A DNA stretch of 64,000 nt from positions 17,260,781-17,324,780 of the forward strand of contig VZDJ01000116.1 in assembly GCA_008694505.1 (NCBI GenBank), read 5' to 3'. Shown here piece after piece: positions 39,406-49,726 of this stretch (position 1 is the stretch's first letter; each line of letters begins with the position of its first letter). A program made the translations under genes and the position numbers. A model generated the notes under the pieces. That model had not been told where the DNA came from. It saw only the letters and a program-made list of their open reading frames with translations, and did not search any database. The DNA comes from Cyanoderma ruficeps. Taxonomy: Eukaryota > Chordata > Aves > Passeriformes > Timaliidae.

Positions 39406-40437
39406 AGCCGAGGCGGGAGGGAGGCGGGGTGGGAGCGGCTGGTGCTGCAGAGCCGTGACCCTGCTTTGGCTGGAGTCTCTAAACGGCTCAGGATGCAGGA
39501 GAGCCCCAAGCTGGTGGCTGAGGATGGAAGGGATAGGACCCAGTATGGCCCAGTCCCTGTCCCCACGGGCCCAGCACCCACACACACCCAGAGGCGCCCT
39601 GAGGCTTCACCAAGGGATGCGGGAAGGGTGGGCTCCTCACTAAGACACCAGAAGCACCCAACACCAAGCTGTGGATCTGTCATGGAGAGGGAAACTGGAA
39701 AAAAATATTATTTACAACAAAGCAATGTGTGTGTTGGCATGAGAGTGTTTTGGCCACACAGCACTCCCCACCACCTGGGTTTACCTCTCTCCAGAACAAA
39801 ATGTTGTAGTTTTCCTGCAAATGACAGCAGCTGGAGGTCTGGGAACCCCATGGTCTACCATGGTATTTGTGGGAGCTGCTGTGCTGGGGGGGCCTGGGAC
39901 ACAGGACAGCCTCTTCCTCCAAGCACAGCCCCCAGGATTCAGGGCAGAGACTTGGGAGAGGTCATGCTTGGAGAGCACCTTGGGGTCCCAGCAATTCATG
40001 GGGTGCAGTAAGGGGATGAGGGTGCATTCTGGATCCCTTTGTCCTCCAGAGAGTTTGGGAGTGTGCAGGGTTCCCATGGGAGTACTCTGTGGGGCCAGCA
40101 CACAAAGCCAAGGGCTTTCAGCAGTCTGTGGAGGGGCACAGTGGCTGGACAGTCACCCCCAGCTCAGAGCTGCTGTGTCCCTTCTGCAGCAGCCTCCAGC
40201 TTTGCCTGACCAGTTTGGGGTGAGATGCAAGAGCCTGGGAGCCATCCTGACTACCCTTCCTAGAAAATGTGGGGTGACTTTGACCTTTCCAGCCAGTCAC
40301 AGCGGGAAGAAGGACAGACCCCTCTGTGCATTCTGCTCTTCCCTGGTACTGGAGAAGCACCCGCCCATTCCAGCACACTCCTGTTTGCTGCCATTCCAGG
40401 CTAAACTGGCCAAACAGTGGCTCTGGTGGCAATGCTC

Positions 40438-40726
40438 TTTATTAATCAGCTCATGCCAGAAGCTCTTGCCAAGGCCCCACACCCAGCAGCAACGAGAACC
40501 CCCTGCCTCAGGAGGTTCCCTTGTCTCTGTGGGGACATCTCTTCCAGCATGGGGGCCATGCCCAGCAGTCAGAGCAACCTTGGAGCATCAGTGGGGCTCA
40601 CCCTGGGTGCAGATTGTGCCATGGAGACATGTCCTGGGAGACCTAGAGATGACCAGGTTGGAACAAATTTATCCCCACATGCTTCCCCAGCCCTGAGCCT
40701 CCTCCACCATCCCCATCCCCCCCAGA
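40438..40726 (-). terminator. GLUT gene 3' UTR and polyadenylation signal
   Basis: On the minus strand the first AATAAA after the stop codon is at 40443-40438, which gives a 3' UTR of about 285-305 nt. Confidence 0.6.
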
Positions 40727-43700
40727 TCAGGGCAGGCTGGAGCCCGAGCCCTCCAGGGAGCTGCTCTCCAAAGTCCCGTAGCCATCGAGCTTCATCATCC
40801 CAATGAGGTGGGCTGGGACGGAGAGGACGGAGCGGCGCGTGGCAAAGATGTGGCTGATCTCCATGAAGGTTTTGTTCTTGGTCTCAGGGATGACAAGGTA
40901 GACGTACAGGGCCACCAGCAGGCAGACACCACAGAAAACCAGGTAGCAAAAGGCACCAGCTGACATCTGGGGACAAGAGCAGGATGAGGCAGAGAGGCAG
41001 GCACTCCCAAACTGGGCATGGCGTGAGGCAGTGTCCCCTCCCATCACCCTGCCCTGGCTGGCTCTGTCCAGCACATGGCTGAGCCAAGAGCACGGCATCC
41101 CTGTCTTGGCACCCCATCCTGGGAGAGCAGCAGGGCTGTGTCCATTCCCTCCATCTCCCAGGGTCCCTCTGAACTGGTACCTGCAAGAAGGGGAAGATGA
41201 AGCCGACGGTGAAGTTGCAGAGCCAGTTGAGAGAGCCCCCCACAATGTAGGCAGCCGGGCGGTGCGACTGCATGAAGAGCTCAGCTGTCATCAGGAATGG
41301 GACACCAGCTGCAGAGGGAGGGGACAGGTCAAGGGTATGGGGGACAGGCTGACTCAAGTACCCCTGGGGTCAACAGGTTCTGCCCACCTCAGTCCTGTGG
41401 CCAAAGGGCTGGAGCCCAGCAAGACTCATGGGTCAAACTGGTGGTGCGGGTAGAGCTGGAGGAGACAGGGAGTGTGGTGGAACAGTGTCCTACCCTTGGT
41501 CTCCCTTGGGATATGTCTTGGGGGGTGGGTGACATCCCCCTGACATACCACACTGGCACATTGCTGGGTGCTCAGGCCAGTTCCCCAAGTTGCACGACTG
41601 GAAAGTTTCACACTGAGTCAAAATAAACATGGAACATTTCATGTGGACCCTTGTTTTCCAAAAATGCTGATATATTAGATCATGCTTCTAAATGCTGATA
41701 TATTAAATCTCATAGAGATCACAGGCATAGAGAAACGCCTTCCTGTCACCCTCCATAATGCCCTTTCCAGACTGCCTTGATCAAAACAGTTTAGGAAACT
41801 TCCTTCTATCAATCAGCTTCTGTTGCCACTGTGGCTGATTCAGGGAGGAAAGAAGCAACCACTTTTCTGAGCATCAGAATCTCCCACAGGACACAGAAAT
41901 GCCACTTTTCCGACCTGCTTTTCCCATGTATGGTGAAAAAACCCAGAATGTATGGAAGTGGTTTCCCAAGCCAACCTGTAAGTTGTCTGAAAACTGGACA
42001 CAGGCTGTGGCTATTTCTTCTAGGACTTATCCTCTCCAGCCAAGTGTCAACTGACCCAGAAGTCCTGGGTCCCAGAACTGTCCCTGTGTTGGGGGGCAGG
42101 ATCCAAGGTCCAGACTACATTCCAAGATACACAAAAATCTGGCAAGGGATTGCACTTGATATGGTGACAAGCCTGGGGTCCCAAATCTGCCTGGAACAGG
42201 GCTGGCTGGACCTCTTTATAAATGCCAGGGAAAAGATGAACCAAAGAACAAGTGTAAGAAGTGAGGTAGGAGTGGAGCCCCATATGGACTTTTACTCACA
42301 GCTCACCCAGAACAGAGATATATATTTTTTTTGTTTTAAAACTCTATTCATCATTGTTTGTGAACAATGAGCCATTAAAATCCTAATTAAAGATGTAATT
42401 ACAGTGAATAAAGTCTGGGCTGAGGATGAATTATAGATCTGCTAAGAGCTCTACTAATACATCAACTGGGTAAACCAGTACAGGTTTCACTCCTGGCTGT
42501 TGCAGCCTGCACTCGATTACGGGCAGGATGATTCTCACCAGCTGCACTGAGATAGGAGTGGTGGCATCTCCACAGAGGTCTGGGAAGGCTGCCAGGGCTT
42601 TCACTCTGCTTGCTCCTGGAGCATGGCCCAGGAGGAGGAGGTAGTGTGCCTTGGGGATGTGTGGGGACGGAGGGGTTTGTGGTGGGGTTTCACTTGGAGC
42701 TACAGCATCATAAACCTGGCCTGACCATGGAGATGGGACCAAGGCTCAGGTCCTGTCACCTGCCTGCAAACACCCTGGAGTCCCCATTCCCACCCCATTG
42801 CTCCCCACTCCCCCAGCCCCAGACCCACCTGGTCCCATGCAGAAGCCAGCGATGATGCCGACCACGCAGGCCACGCTGACGTAGCGCATCCAGGGCAGGG
42901 CGGCCTGCAGGGGACACCGGGCTGGGGACGCTGCTGGGGGCTGGCCCTGGGCTTCACACCCAGCACCCCTGGGGCACAGCTCATGCCTGCCCTCGCCTTG
43001 GTGGTGGCTCTTGGGGACAGTGGCCACACAGCATGTATTGGTGAGATGCAGACAAGCAATGGGTGGTTTGGGGTAAAGCTGGTGAGGGTCAGCCTCAGCC
43101 AAGCTCAGCAGCTCATGATGTTGCAGTATCCCCATGCCATGGGAGCATCTTCTGGAAGCAGACAGCAGGAGAAGGACCCTCCACCTGCCCTGGTACTTCA
43201 CAGCTGCCTCCCTGGGAGCAACTATTTCTGAAAAAAAGCTACCAGAAGCAGCAGGATTTTTCTCACATGGATTTGTGTTTTCTTTTTTGTCATTGTTGTT
43301 CTCGGTACTAAATTTACCTTTTCTTTAACTTTGAAGGGAAAACATGACTTGGAAGAGCCAGCTCACCTCTCATTTCCATGTACACTCCTTCCCCCAGGAT
43401 TGTACCCATCCCTCCAACACCGAGCCCCAGATAATGGCCCAGGGGTGGCAGTGGCCAGGCCCTACCTGCAGCAGCAGAGAGAAGGTGATGCCAGCCGAGC
43501 AGACACCCATGGCACAGAAGCCGGTGATGATGAGGGGCCGCCGGCCCACCCTCTCGATGGTGAAGCACTGCCAGGAGGGAGCAGAGACTGATGGGGTGCT
43601 GGGGCGCTCCAAGGTGGATGGGACCACCCCTGAACCCCAGATCCAGCTGAAGGTGGGAGGATGCTCCCAGAGGCAACTGGGATCAGGGCAAGCCCAGCTC

Positions 43701-46700
43701 AGAGTTCCACGGTTGGGGCTGGGGCATGGAAAGTGCCAGGGGTGAGCATGCCTGGGGCAGGAGGTGGGTCCCACAGAGCAGGGGTTAGTGTGCCAGGCTG
43801 GGACTGGCTGGGGTGACCTGGAAACCACATTGGCATCAGTGCCAGGTGGGGGTGCTGGGGCACGGGGTGTTTGTGGGGCAGTGGGCACAGCAGGGTGTGG
43901 GCAGGCAGTGCAGCAGCAGTGGGAGCAGGCAGGGTATTGACAGCAGAACAAATGCCTGTAATTTTATAACCAATCTCAGCATGTCCATTGGGGGCCATTT
44001 GTGGGGCTGCTCCCAAGCAATCTGGCTCTACACTGGGCAACAGCTGGGGGGCTGGGACACCCCCACAGACAGGGGAGGGGAGAAGGGAGTATCCTTCCGG
44101 ATAGGGGACCCCACTCTGCTCCGGATTAGGCTATGGGAGAGGGGAGCGGTCCCCCACTCATTCCCTATTTTCTGGGAGCAGCCACTCCCATCCATCTCTG
44201 TAATTGTCAGGGAACGGATTTAGTGCTGGGTGGCTTGGGCTGGCCCTAGGTGACACTTGCAGATGGGACAAGGGCCATAAATCTGCCTGGCCCAGTGCTA
44301 ACTCTCCAGCTAAATGAGGGCTGGCTGGGGGTGGGGCAGGGCTGCTAGCCCGGGGCCAGGCCACTGCTTGGCTGGGGGCGGGGGAAAATGGGGACAATGT
44401 GCCTCTGCTAACAGAGGGACAATGAAAGCAAGAGCCAGAACGAACTTCTAGTCCCCTCCATCATCTCCAACCTGCTCTTCGCCTGCCGTCTCTACCCAAC
44501 AACACTGCTACCTTAAAATTATCCCACCACTCCTAGATGTGACTCCTAAATTGAGCCTGTCTCGTTCCATCTCCCATCCCCACTTCCATGCCAAATCCTT
44601 TGCCTCCCAGAAAAGATCTGTGCTGCAGCACAGATGATATTTGGGCATCCACTCTGTCCCCGTTTAATGGTGCTGGGGGCTGGCAAGAGGGCTCTGGCAT
44701 GGAGGGGCTGTGTCCATCTGTGTGTCCCTCACTCACCCCGATCAGCCCGGCAATGACCTCAATGGCACCGGTGCCCATGGTGGTGTAGGGGATCTGGGAC
44801 ACGGGGATCCCGGCGTTCTTGAAGATGGTGTTGGTGTAAAACCAGATCTGCCGAGGAGGGGACACAGCATGAGCTGGGGTGCGGAGCCACGGGGCACTCG
44901 ATGAGATGAGCTGCCAGGTCTCAGCTCAGTGTCTGCAGAGCCGTGTCTGGGGCGAGGGCCATGCGGGGCTTACGGCATCGATCCCCGAGAGCTGCATCCC
45001 AGCGTTCAGCACCACCACCGAGAGCGTCTGCCAGCGCACCGAGCGCTCCCGCAGCAGCTGCCACACCGACACCATCTCCATGGAGGACAGCGACCGCTGC
45101 TCCTCCTTCATCTCCTCGATCACATCCTGCACATCGGGGGTCCCCAGGAACCGGCGCAGCGCTGTGGGGACAGTGGGGCCATGGACACGCGTCCCTAGCA
45201 CAGGGTGGATGCTCACAGGTATGGCACTTGGCTCTACCCTGGCCCAGCCTCCCCAGCAGCCTCCCTATGGGGTTCAGCATCCATAGGAAACGGGGGAAAA
45301 CCTCACACCGCAGTCCTGGGCACCATGGAAATGCTGTGGGACAGAAGGGCTGAACCATCAGGATTGCGGTGGGCTGTCAGGGGTGGGTATGGAAGAATGC
45401 CACGAGGATCCACCTTGGTCTTGGAAGACCTTGGAGAACCACCCAGCACCTTCTGGAGCCAGTCTCCCCCAGGATATCCCCTCACCTTTGGTGGCCCCAC
45501 AGACGTCGTTTCTCTCTATCAGCAGGTACCGAGGGCTCTCAGGGAAGCAGTGCAGCAGCAGAAGCTGCAGGGAGGCAGGAACAACCACCACTGACAGGAA
45601 AAGGGGCCAGAATCTGTCCTGAGAGGAGTTGAAATGGGATGTGTCATGGGGAGGGCAGAGCAGTGTCCAGCATGTGTGGGTTGAGGTATTGTGCTCACCT
45701 TGCCCAGCAGTTCAGGGAGGCCCAGGACCTGGGCAGAGAAAACCCCCAGGCAGATGAAGATGCTGGGCATGAGGCCCAGGAATCCCCTCAGGTTCTTGGG
45801 AGCAATTTCTCCCAGGTAGAGGGGCACCACACTGAGACAGATACCTGGGGGGCACAGGAAGGACTGGGATGGCAGAGGCAGTAGGGAGAAAGGTACCTAG
45901 CCAGACCCTTGGTCCTCTCCACCCCTGCCCAGCATCCTCCACAGTGGGCCCTGGAGGTGGCCCTGGCTGTCCAGAGAACCCCTCCACAGAGCCTGTGGGG
46001 AATATGAAGCCTTCTCCATCCCCTTAGGAATGGCTGTAGGGAGCTGAGCCATGAGGAAGGGGCTGTGCACAGTCCAGGAAGCACCCACCTGAGTGGAGCC
46101 CCGTGATGGAGCGGCCGATGATCACCATCTCGGGGGATCCCAGCTCCCGGCTGAAGCCCATGAAGCCGCCGGCCAGGAGGACGAGGAGAGCGCTGCGGCT
46201 CAGAGCACCGTTCCTGGCAGGCACAAGCAGCAGGGCAGCTCCTCCAGCCCCATCCCACCTCTGCACCACCCCGCCCCACGGCACGACAGCCTTACCTGCC
46301 GTAGCGCTCCACCAGCACCCCCACCAGCAAGGAGCCCCCCAGCCCGCCCAGGGCGAAGATGGAGACAGTCAGGGCGTAGAGGAGGGTCAGGGGGCCTGGG
46401 GCCAGCCCGTGCCCGAACCGCTGGGACCACGTGGCGTTGTAGAAAGCCTTTATGTGCTGCAGGGCAGAGACACAGGCACCAGATGTGTTGGCAGAAAGGG
46501 GAAGATGAGGGAAGACAGGATCTATAGGGACAATATCACGGGTTTAACAGCATTAAAAGAGATGCAGGGCAGAACATGTTTGGGGATGACGGGGATGTAC
46601 TGGTCTGGTTGCTCAGCAAGTCTCAGCACCTGAGAGGGCTAAGGATGACTTAGAGATACCACAGACAGTGCCCAAGCTGGAGCAGGGAGGTTGTGGCCAG

Positions 46701-48045
46701 CTTTCCAGGCCCTGCTTTCCTGGGGGAACCAATTTGGTGTACACGAACATGGACTCTGATGCCCCTTCCATGCAATTCCTCTCTGGGTGACTGCTCATGG
46801 AAAATGCCATTGTTTGGGGCTGCTGTACAGCTGTCCCTCCACCCTCCAAGGAAGGGATGCAGAGCCAATTTCCCTGCCCATCCCTTACCTCTGCTGGTGA
46901 GTTCACCACAGCAAGATTGTAGCCATAGAGCATGGAGGAGCCAAACGATACCAGAAGGGTGACAGACAGCAGGGAGAAAGTGAGACGCTGGGAAAGAGGA
47001 GGAAGGATCAGCACAGCCCTGGCCAGCAGAGCCCGGAGCCAAGGTGGCATGAGCTGCCCGTTTTCCAGTAGGGATGACCCTAGCCCAGAGCAAAGACCCC
47101 AGTGCAGTGGAATCCTGGATTGAACACTGCTTCATGCCACTGCCCAGCACCCAGCCCAGCTGATGCAGCTTCCTCGTGGCTGGTCTTGTGGCTGTGGTGT
47201 GAGGGTTTTTATCGTGGCGGTGACCCAGCCTGGGTAACCTGGGCACCCCTGCCCCCAGCTGGGAGGAGGGACACCCATCCCCCTACCTCAATGGAGCAGC
47301 TGAGTGGTGCTGCTGCGAGTGCCCCAACACCACCGAAAGGTCCCCGTGGAAGGTCCCAGCCCACCCCAAAACACCACATGGACCCACCTCCTAAACCCTC
47401 GCCCCCTCCAACACCTTTGTCTCCCGCTCCAGCTGCTGGGGATCCTCACTGCGAGGAACCGGTGGCTGAGGGGCAACAGCCACCCTGCAGCTCTGACCCA
47501 TCCCACCCCAGGATCGGGGTGCTCAGGAGCATTCAGAGCACCCCCAGCTGCAGGGACGGCCCTGGGCTGCCCCCCGGAGCAATGGATGTCCCCGGAGCGA
47601 CGGGGCTCGCAGGCTGCGGACATGGGATGGGCCGGCGTCCCCCACGAGCAGCCCCGCTCCCTAGCACCCACCGCCCGACCCTCCTCGCAACACCCCCCGC
47701 ACAGTAGCCGGATTCGTAGCACCCAGCAGCTCCCGGCTCACGCACAGCAAATCCCCTCTAATCCCATCAGGAATCCAAAGCCGGGAAAAAGGGGAGAGGG
47801 ATGTCAGGCCGGGGGGTGTCAGGCCGGGGGCTAGAGGGGGACAGGGACGCCGTAAGGCAGACGGGAAGCAGGGATGGGGCAGCCCTCCCGGCCCGCAGGG
47901 AGCTCACCCCAGTGATGTCCCCGCCGGGCCGTGGGGTCCCTTTCCCGACCGGCGGCTCGAAGCTGCAGGCGGAGCGCGGGGCGGGAGGAGGAGGAGAGGG
48001 GGAGGAAGGCAGCCCCGGCCCGACAGCCCGGCTGTCCTCTCCCAT
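40727..48045 (-). CDS. Class II facilitative sugar transporter (GLUT; SLC2A11/SLC2A15-like), complete
   Basis: Twelve-helix major facilitator protein of the SLC2A family. Coding exons on the minus strand: 48045-47908, 46987-46889, 46456-46296, 46213-46089, 45844-45699, 45618-45486, 45161-44974, 44847-44737, 43567-43466, 42904-42829, 41308-41181, 40966-40727. All splice sites are GT/AG and phases agree, giving 548 residues. Family marks: N-glycosylation site NATW in the first loop (Asn86), PESPRYLLI (249-257), QLSG (324-327), ERVGRRP (372-378) and PETK (496-499). At the class I Trp388 position there is Phe431 in GPAGVPF, as in class II GLUTs; the GPAGV resembles GLUT11. The N-terminus is long (46 residues before the first helix block) and proline-rich. 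The position next to POLL and BTRC suggests the non-mammalian SLC2A15 line, but I cannot separate that from SLC2A11 without a tree. Substrate is not predictable from sequence. Confidence 0.93.
41662..41705. repeat. Short direct repeat in a GLUT intron
   Basis: A 16-bp unit, AAATGCTGATATATTA, occurs at 41662-41677 and again at 41690-41705. Both copies are identical and lie in the intron between exons 11 and 10 of the transporter gene. No function is evident. Confidence 0.8.
42320..42450. promoter_or_regulatory. AT-rich intronic element with SOX-type palindrome
   Basis: Within the intron between GLUT exons 10 and 11, the perfect inverted repeat CATTGTT-TGTG-AACAATG (42352-42369) pairs two SOX-type cores. 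It is followed by CCATTAAAATCCTAATTAAAG and GATGTAATTACAG. The cluster of SOX and homeodomain cores in an otherwise GC-rich gene suggests an intronic enhancer. Confidence 0.35.
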
Positions 48046-48300
48046 TTTTAGATAGAAGAAGGAGGGGTGAGGGAAAGGAAGGGAAGGCAGGGCAGGGCAG
48101 CCCGGGGGCCCCTGGGGCTCATTGGAGGCGCCTGAGCGGCCGGAGGAGGAGTCCGGGAGCCTCTCCCCTCGCCGGGGGCAGGGGCAGCACCTCCGGACTG
48201 CCCAGCCCGCTGAGGGGTCACGGCCCAGCCTGGGGCAGCGGAACCACTGACGGGATGGTCTGCCACCGCTGAGAGCTCTCGCATGTCGCCTCTAAATGGG
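47560..48300. promoter_or_regulatory. CpG-rich promoter region of the GLUT gene
   Basis: GC- and CpG-rich sequence around the first coding exon (48045-47908) of the transporter and extending upstream to about 48300. No TATA box was found at a suitable place. The transcription start is probably right of 48060 but cannot be fixed. Confidence 0.5.
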
Positions 48301-48589
48301 AGTGACCCCGGGAACCGTAAGTGGGGCAGCATCACTGCACCATCCCCGAGGCTGGCGGCGAGGGGGTGGCCCCGCATCGCCCAACACCCCGAACACCTCC
48401 GGCCTCTCTCCCGCCGTGGGGTACATGTGCTCCATCCCTTGCCCTCGGGAAGAGGCTGGTAGCCCACGGCCATGGCTCGACGCAGCTGCCTTCCCCGGAC
48501 ACAGAGGGACACAGCCCCCCGCCCCAGAGAGGAGAGAATCGGCTCATGGCAGCTCAGAGGAATCCAATTTTGCTGCGGCCAGGAGCTGC

Positions 48590-48680
48590 CTCCCCTGCTG
48601 CTAATGAAGTGCCTTTAATTAGCAGCCTAATAGCATGCTCTTAATTTGCTGAACAGCCAGTTGAAAGGATGGAGACCCCA
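48590..48680. promoter_or_regulatory. Small homeodomain-motif cluster upstream of the GLUT gene
   Basis: Four TAAT-type cores (GCTAATGAAG, TTTAATTAGC, CCTAATAGC, CTTAATTTGC) occur within about 60 bp, roughly 550-630 bp upstream of the transporter start codon. It could be a proximal enhancer. Confidence 0.35.
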
Positions 48681-49691
48681 CTAAGGCACGGCTGGAAACA
48701 GGTCCAAGGGTTTAAAAGAGACAGGTCCCGACTGGCTGGCCCTACTCAGGACGGTCCCCTGGGGCCAGGAAAGCCGAGCGGAGCTGGGAGAGCTGCATGA
48801 GCACCCCCAGGCCCACCGTGCCAGCCCCAGCTGGGCTGTCTGGGGTGTGGGAGAGTCCGGGCACCACCTTCTCCCATGGAGGATGTTCCAGCTCTGGTCT
48901 CCTCCCTGCACATGTGCCTCCAGCTCTTCCTGAAAGCATCGGACCTCTCACCCAGCCACCAGCCCTTGCGAGCCTGCCAGTGTTCAATTTTCCCAGGGCT
49001 GGCTCCTGCTCAAGAGTTCCTCTGTCTTGCCCAGACTCAGGTTCTCCACATCTGGATCAGGGCATCACCTTTACCTTTGTGTGAGTGTGCTGGGTGGCTG
49101 CAGAGACCTTGGTGACAGGGCCGCTGTGGGGGAGACCTGCAGAAGCCTAAACATGCCCAGGACTCACCCCAAGCCCTTGCTAAGACAGGACAAAACAGCA
49201 AACCCGGGACAGGATGATGAGCCAGGCCATGCTGTGTCCTGCAGCCATGCTCCAGTTCTGGTCATTTGGGTACATGGCTCATCTCTGGGAGCAGCACATG
49301 GAGCGTCGAATGCATCCACTGGTCTCTGGAAAGAGGAAACAGCAGCAGCCATCTCTCCCCCACCCTGGTACTCTCTCAGTAAGTACCTACCAGAAAAACC
49401 TCCTGGGTTTTTCCTCTGCACTGAAGCCCATACCTGTCCCCAAGCCCCGTGCTCATCCCTGCAGCCACAGCCCCTCCTCCTGCCACACAGCCTGATGGAC
49501 CAAGCAGGGACATCCCCCGGACACAGCTCCAAGTCAGGGGATGGCTGCAGCTTTGATTCAGGGAGTAAATATGGGTTATGGTCACTGGTTCCCAGCAGTG
49601 GCTGGGATGCTGGGAGCAGAGGCTTAGCAGCAGATGTAGAGGTGAGAAACTCGTGGTGTGGCAAGAAGGGGGAGGGGGAAAGCCTGGAGCG

Positions 49692-49726
49692 CCAATTAAG
49701 GATCACCAGGGGGCTGGGTTAATTGG
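49692..49726 (+). promoter_or_regulatory. CTCF-like motif inside a perfect inverted repeat
   Basis: CCAATTAA (49692-49699) and its exact reverse complement TTAATTGG (49719-49726) flank a 19-bp spacer. The spacer holds TCACCAGGGGGCTG (49703-49716), which matches 12 of 14 positions of the CTCF core on the plus strand. The arms could bind paired homeodomain factors. Confidence 0.4.

Larger units (their letters stand above)
24161..40437. other. 16-kb intergenic region between POLL and the GLUT gene
   Basis: No exon chain with consistent splice sites and a recognisable protein was found on either strand. The long open frames (up to 299 codons at 33245-32346, minus) lie in GC-rich DNA, are low-complexity and match no family I know. 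The region holds a CR1 copy, a CTCF core motif and at least four enhancer-like blocks, listed separately. The remaining stretches (about 24160-26430, 26890-33390, 34000-35460, 37450-39140, 39410-40430) show nothing I can name. Confidence 0.65.

Noticed and set aside
24161..40437. LBX1 or another homeobox gene in the gene-free interval
   Set aside because: No homeodomain helix-3 motif was found in any frame. By synteny LBX1 should lie to the right of BTRC, outside the window.
40727..48045. The GLUT gene as a pseudogene
   Set aside because: All twelve exons have GT/AG borders and matching phases, and no stop or frameshift interrupts the 548 codons.
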